Source: Planctomycetota bacterium (lineage in GTDB: Bacteria > Planctomycetota > Planctomycetia > Gemmatales > HRBIN36). Taken from it: a DNA stretch of 64,000 bases. Each line of letters begins with the position of its first letter. Position 1 is the stretch's first letter. Shown piece by piece: positions 61,198 through 64,000 of this stretch. The translations under genes and the position numbers were made by a program. The notes beneath the pieces are model-generated. The model had not been told where the DNA came from and searched no databases. It worked only from the letters and a program-made list of their open reading frames with translations. Location of the stretch: contig JACTMY010000013.1 of assembly GCA_014584395.1 (NCBI GenBank), positions 124,001 through 188,000 of the forward strand, read 5' to 3'.

Positions 61198-62179
61198 AGC
61201 GCAGCAGGATGCTGCTCCCGCCGTGGACGACGTCGCCGACCTTGACGATCGGCTCCGCGCCCAGGTTTATCGGGAGATAGATTTCCGTGCGGGAGCCGAT
61301 TTTGATCATGCCGATGCGGTCGCCGATGTGCCACTGATCGCCTACTTTCACGGGGCAAACGATGCGGCGCGCGATCGCTCCAGCGATTTGCTTGAGCCGC
61401 ATGCGGCCCTGCAGGGCCTCATCCCAAAAATCGATCCAAAGCTGTTCATTCTTGACGGCGGAGATCGCTTTCATGGCATTGAAATATTCGCCGGGAAAAT
61501 AGCGAATCCGTTCGACCCGCCCGGTGCGCGGCGCTCGATTGACGTGCACATTGAACACAGACAGAAAAATGCTGATCCGCAAAGCCTTGCCTTCGGGGAA
61601 ATCGGGATCGCTGACTTCCTCGATGTGGGTGACTTTGCCGTCGGCGGGGCTGACGAGCGCATAGGGGTCCGAGGGGATTGTCCGCTCCGGGTCGCGGAAA
61701 AAGGAGAGAATGAACAACCAGCCGATCAGGATGAGGAAACTCAGGATCGACCCCAGCCAAACCGGCAGTCCAAACCACATGAGCCCGCTCACGATCACAC
61801 TCAATAGGAGACTGATGAGGGTGGCGATAACGACTTCCCCCAACCCCCACCGCGCCAAGGGCCAGCGATCGCGGTGTCGAAAGCCGTCGTCCTCCGGGGC
61901 AAAGGAATAGCCGCAGACGTTGCGGAAAAACTTGAGATCGCGGCTATCGATGACCTCGCCTCTGCATCCCAGGGATTTGCCGGGACAGTCCGGACAGATC
62001 CCCTGGCGTTTGGCTTGCATGGCGGCGACGTAACCCGGACAAAAGCGTTTGAGCCACCAGCGCCGCCATGCTCCCCAGGCCAGTTCCAAATGAACACACA
62101 TCCCGCCGCCTGGTTGAATCCCGTGCATGGGAGCTTCGGGAAGGGATGGCATGGGCGCGTCACTGGGCGAGTCCGACAT
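61154..62179 (-). CDS. psd: phosphatidylserine decarboxylase proenzyme with Cys-rich N-terminal extension
   Basis: 341 residues from ATG at 62179. The catalytic part (~130-330) has two membrane helices (EVVIATLISLLLSVIVSGLMW, GSILSFLILIGWLFILSFF), then RDPERTIPSDPYALVSPADGKVTHIEE, SIFLSVFNVHVNRAPRTGRVERI and the self-cleavage site IKIGSRTEIYLP (cut before the Ser of GS, giving the pyruvoyl chain). Makes phosphatidylethanolamine. Before it lie ~100 extra residues with a Cys cluster (RFCPGYVAAMQAKRQGICPDCPG, then GCRGEV and NVCGY) that could bind metal; unusual for the short PSD form. 47 bases after the small gene at 62227. Confidence 0.88.
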   Translation of the reverse strand: MSDSPSDAPMPSLPEAPMHGIQPGGGMCVHLELAWGAWRRWWLKRFCPGYVAAMQAKRQGICPDCPGKSLGCRGEVIDSRDLKFFRNVCGYSFAPEDDGFRHRDRWPLARWGLGEVVIATLISLLLSVIVSGLMWFGLPVWLGSILSFLILIGWLFILSFFRDPERTIPSDPYALVSPADGKVTHIEEVSDPDFPEGKALRISIFLSVFNVHVNRAPRTGRVERIRYFPGEYFNAMKAISAVKNEQLWIDFWDEALQGRMRLKQIAGAIARRIVCPVKVGDQWHIGDRIGMIKIGSRTEIYLPINLGAEPIVKVGDVVHGGSSILLRFKSRSAKDTPAPLA

Positions 62180-62226
62180 GAGCAATTTCTCGTCGAGTTG
62201 AAGGAAGCTTGGCGGTCGAAGGACCA

Positions 62227-62703
62227 TCAAAGCTTGCGGGTGCGCGGATCGACCCGTTTGGACTTTTGCAGCAGCCGACTCCGCAACGCGGAGACGTTGA
62301 GCGGCGGCGGTTTGTCGGTGACGGGGATCGCTCCTTCCGTGGAGACATCGGGATTGACGCTGTTCACCGCTTCGGCGGCCAGTTCTTTCTCGGCTTCCTC
62401 TTCGTCGTCCGTCAAGTAGGCGCGGCGGACCCCGCCGATGATTTCGCCAAAGATCGCCTGCACGACATGGTCGTCCTGTGGGCGGGTGAAAAAGACCATG
62501 TCGATGTGGTCGTAAGGAATGCAAAAGACGCGGTCGGCGTCGTCGGTTCCACCCAGCCGACCGCGAACGATCATGAGTTTATCGAGATATTTCATGATCC
62601 GCTGAAAGGCGACTTCGGCGCCGTTTTTTAAAGAGATCATGATCAATTCATGCTCTTTATCAGGAATGCCCTTGAAAAAGTCGATCCAGTCGCTGCCCGT
62701 CAT
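62227..62703 (-). CDS. small protein of unknown function, co-directional with psd
   Basis: 158 residues, GGAGG about eleven bases before the ATG. Soluble. An N-terminal alpha/beta domain (SDWIDFFKGIPDKEHELIMISLKNGAEVAFQRIMKYLDKLMIVRGRLGG, CIPYDHIDMVFFTRPQDDHVVQAIFGEIIG) resembling PilZ/LSm-like small folds is followed by an acidic helix (DDEEEAEKELAAEAV) and a basic tail. No recognised family. Probably in one operon with psd. Confidence 0.6.
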   Translation of the reverse strand: MTGSDWIDFFKGIPDKEHELIMISLKNGAEVAFQRIMKYLDKLMIVRGRLGGTDDADRVFCIPYDHIDMVFFTRPQDDHVVQAIFGEIIGGVRRAYLTDDEEEAEKELAAEAVNSVNPDVSTEGAIPVTDKPPPLNVSALRSRLLQKSKRVDPRTRKL

Positions 62704-62941
62704 GAGGAATCATGCCTCCACGCCATGAGGTCAATGCCGTTCGGCGGACACCGTATTATAAATCACAAACCTTGAAGGTGAAAGGGTTCTTGAGGAAAGT
62801 GCTCCCAACATGGAAGCCCCGCGTGCTTCACGACATGGAGAAGGTTCGCGGGCAATAGCTTGCGATGGTCGAGCCTGTTGCCTTAAAATGCAACGTTGAA
62901 GCATGTTACGTCGGTCGCCTTTTGGCCTGCCTTGGAAGAGC

Positions 62942-63724
62942 ATGTTTGAGTCGGTTGACTTGCCCTTGCCTGCCACCCCTGACGATGCCATAGGCGAAGT
63001 CTTCACCGAGCCGGTCCGCATCGATCAGCATTTATTCTGGATTCGCCGACCGGCGGACCCGGATCGCGTGTTGGACCATCCCGCAACTCATGCCGCCTTT
63101 GCTCGGGATGAGTACATGCCTTATTGGTGCGATTTGTGGCCCGCCGCCCGCATTTTGGCCAAGGTATTGATGCGCGAGGAATGGCCTCAGGGATGGACCG
63201 TCCTGGAACTGGGGTGCGGCTTGGGTCTGCCCGGAATCGCCGCGCTCACGAAGGGGTTGCACGTCACGTTCAGCGATTACGATCGTACCGCGCTGCGCTT
63301 CGCCGCGGAGAATGCCCTGCTCAACGGCTGCGCGGCGAGTTCCTTTGAACTGCTGCCGTTTGACTGGCGTCATCCCCCCAACCGCCGCTTCGATCTGATC
63401 CTGGCTTCCGATCTGATTTACGAAGAACGGAATGTGCCCGTCGTCGTGGATGTTCTGAAACAGATGCTGGATCCAAAAGGAGTATGTCTGTTGACGGATC
63501 AGGATCGCAAACCAGCAGGGATGCTGCGAACCGCTTTGATGGCAGCGGGCTTCATGTTCACGACCGAGATGTTGCGCGCCGGCCAGCCGGCCAGTCCGGG
63601 GCAGCCCGCGCCGATGCGGGTGAAAGGAACGCTGTATCGCATTCGATTCAGCGAAACTTGCCAGCCCGCCAGGGACGCCATACCTCAAACGGCCGCATCC
63701 GCTCCAAACATAAATCGGATATGA
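62942..63724 (+). CDS. SAM-dependent methyltransferase, lysine-methyltransferase family 16 type
   Basis: 260 residues from ATG at 62942 with GGAAGAG close upstream. After an N-terminal beta segment (FTEPVRIDQHLFWIRRPADPDRVLDHPATHA, YMPYWCDLWPAARILAKVL) come motif I VLELGCGLGLPGIAAL, FSDYDRTALRFAAENALLNGC and the family mark ILASDLIYEE (D-x-x-Y type). METTL21-like enzymes of this family methylate protein lysines; the bacterial substrate is unknown. Ends just before the nitronate monooxygenase gene. Confidence 0.83.
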   Translation: MFESVDLPLPATPDDAIGEVFTEPVRIDQHLFWIRRPADPDRVLDHPATHAAFARDEYMPYWCDLWPAARILAKVLMREEWPQGWTVLELGCGLGLPGIAALTKGLHVTFSDYDRTALRFAAENALLNGCAASSFELLPFDWRHPPNRRFDLILASDLIYEERNVPVVVDVLKQMLDPKGVCLLTDQDRKPAGMLRTALMAAGFMFTTEMLRAGQPASPGQPAPMRVKGTLYRIRFSETCQPARDAIPQTAASAPNINRI

Positions 63725-63757
63725 TGATCCACAATTGCATGGCTCACATGCTGCATC

Positions 63758-63775
63758 CGCTATAAAATAGCGTTT
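63758..63775. terminator. hairpin CGCTAT-AAA-ATAGCG + TTT
   Basis: A six-bp perfect stem with three-base loop followed by TTT, 34 bases after the methyltransferase stop. It also contains TATAAA, which could be a -10 box for the next gene. Confidence 0.35.
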
Positions 63776-63823
63776 GACTTGGAGCTTCACCTGCATCTCC
63801 CCGCAACTAACCCTCTCAACGTG

Positions 63824-64000
63824 ATGGGTGCACCTTTGTCTCATTTTCAGATCATTCAAGGCGGCATGGGCGTGGGTGTTTCCCACTGGGGCCTCGCCCG
63901 GACGGTCTCCATGCTGGGCCAATTGGGCGTCGTCTCTGGAACAGGCCTGGCAGCGGTGTTGGCCCGCCGCCTACAAGCGGGCGATGAAGGCGGCCATCTC
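63824..64000 (+). CDS. nitronate monooxygenase family protein, N-terminal fragment cut by the window end
   Basis: ATG at 63824 opens a frame to the end of the window. The 59 visible residues, including [22 protein letters not shown] and [21 protein letters not shown], match the N-terminal FMN-barrel strand of nitronate monooxygenase/2-nitropropane dioxygenase (IQGGMG binds FMN phosphate). It oxidises nitroalkanes, or in relatives reduces enoyl-ACP. The rest of the gene is outside the window. Confidence 0.75.
   Translation, partial: MGAPLSHFQIIQGGMGVGVSHWGLARTVSMLGQLGVVSGTGLAAVLARRLQAGDEGGHL

Overview
The window is about 64 kb of GC-rich chromosome from a bacterium that looks like a planctomycete, probably a relative of Gemmata. 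This rests on gene content: two large membrane-anchored Ser/Thr kinases with TPR tails, a PEP-CTERM surface protein, a DUF1571 protein, FG-GAP and PQQ-type beta-propeller secreted proteins, a family of zinc-ribbon membrane proteins, an MfnD-like ATP-grasp enzyme, and many short palindromic repeats. No rRNA, tRNA, CRISPR array or intact insertion sequence was found. Both window edges cut genes.

Layout. 1-5.1 kb: the 3' end of an outer-membrane barrel gene, ribokinase, three minus-strand small genes, and a divergent DUF1571 / metallo-beta-lactamase pair. 5.5-12.5 kb: an accessory stretch with a frame-broken small gene, an unusual pyruvate-kinase-like gene, an island of a 53-residue Cys-Cys repeat protein plus a SigZ-type sigma factor and a methyltransferase, a PEP-CTERM protein, a DNA alkylation repair protein and a secreted protein. 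12.5-16.1 kb: repeats (a four-unit palindrome array of about 0.9 kb, other hairpins and a dispersed 34-bp repeat) surrounding a two-gene pair that looks like a 2TM membrane protein plus a prokaryotic YEATS domain. 16.1-32.7 kb: canonical pyruvate kinase, a receiver/anti-sigma-like ATPase protein, a Ser/Thr kinase, ankyrin and coiled-coil proteins, cmk-plsC, a serine hydrolase, a YchF-like GTPase, a giant eight-PAS hybrid histidine kinase, and dusB. 32.7-41 kb: accC-accB-M24 peptidase, mtnA, a PQQ-propeller protein, an FG-GAP protein with an in-frame TGA, and a thiolase. 41-49 kb: MoxR ATPase, zinc-ribbon membrane protein, the complete pyruvate dehydrogenase cluster (E1 alpha, E1 beta, E2, E3) and a second zinc-ribbon protein. 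49-64 kb: a second Ser/Thr kinase, a zinc-ribbon/trypsin/LamG protease, a secreted coiled-coil protein, aroA, an alpha/beta hydrolase, an ATP-grasp enzyme, phosphatidylserine decarboxylase, a small unknown protein, a methyltransferase and the start of a nitronate monooxygenase.

How they fit together. Core metabolism is well represented: pyruvate kinase feeds the pyruvate dehydrogenase complex, whose acetyl-CoA can enter AccB/AccC (malonyl-CoA) or be exchanged with thiolase. PlsC and phosphatidylserine decarboxylase make membrane lipid. Two Ser/Thr kinases, one PAS-rich hybrid kinase, one receiver/ATPase protein and an ECF-like sigma factor give dense signalling.

The observations most worth checking are: (1) the FG-GAP gene at 38538-39794 is interrupted by one TGA in an otherwise continuous frame, followed by a hairpin with bacterial SECIS geometry and directly by a Cys codon, so it may be a selenoprotein; (2) the CCxPxx hexapeptide-repeat miniprotein 9 bases ahead of a Cys-rich SigZ-type sigma factor; (3) the pYEATS + 2TM pair next to the palindrome array.
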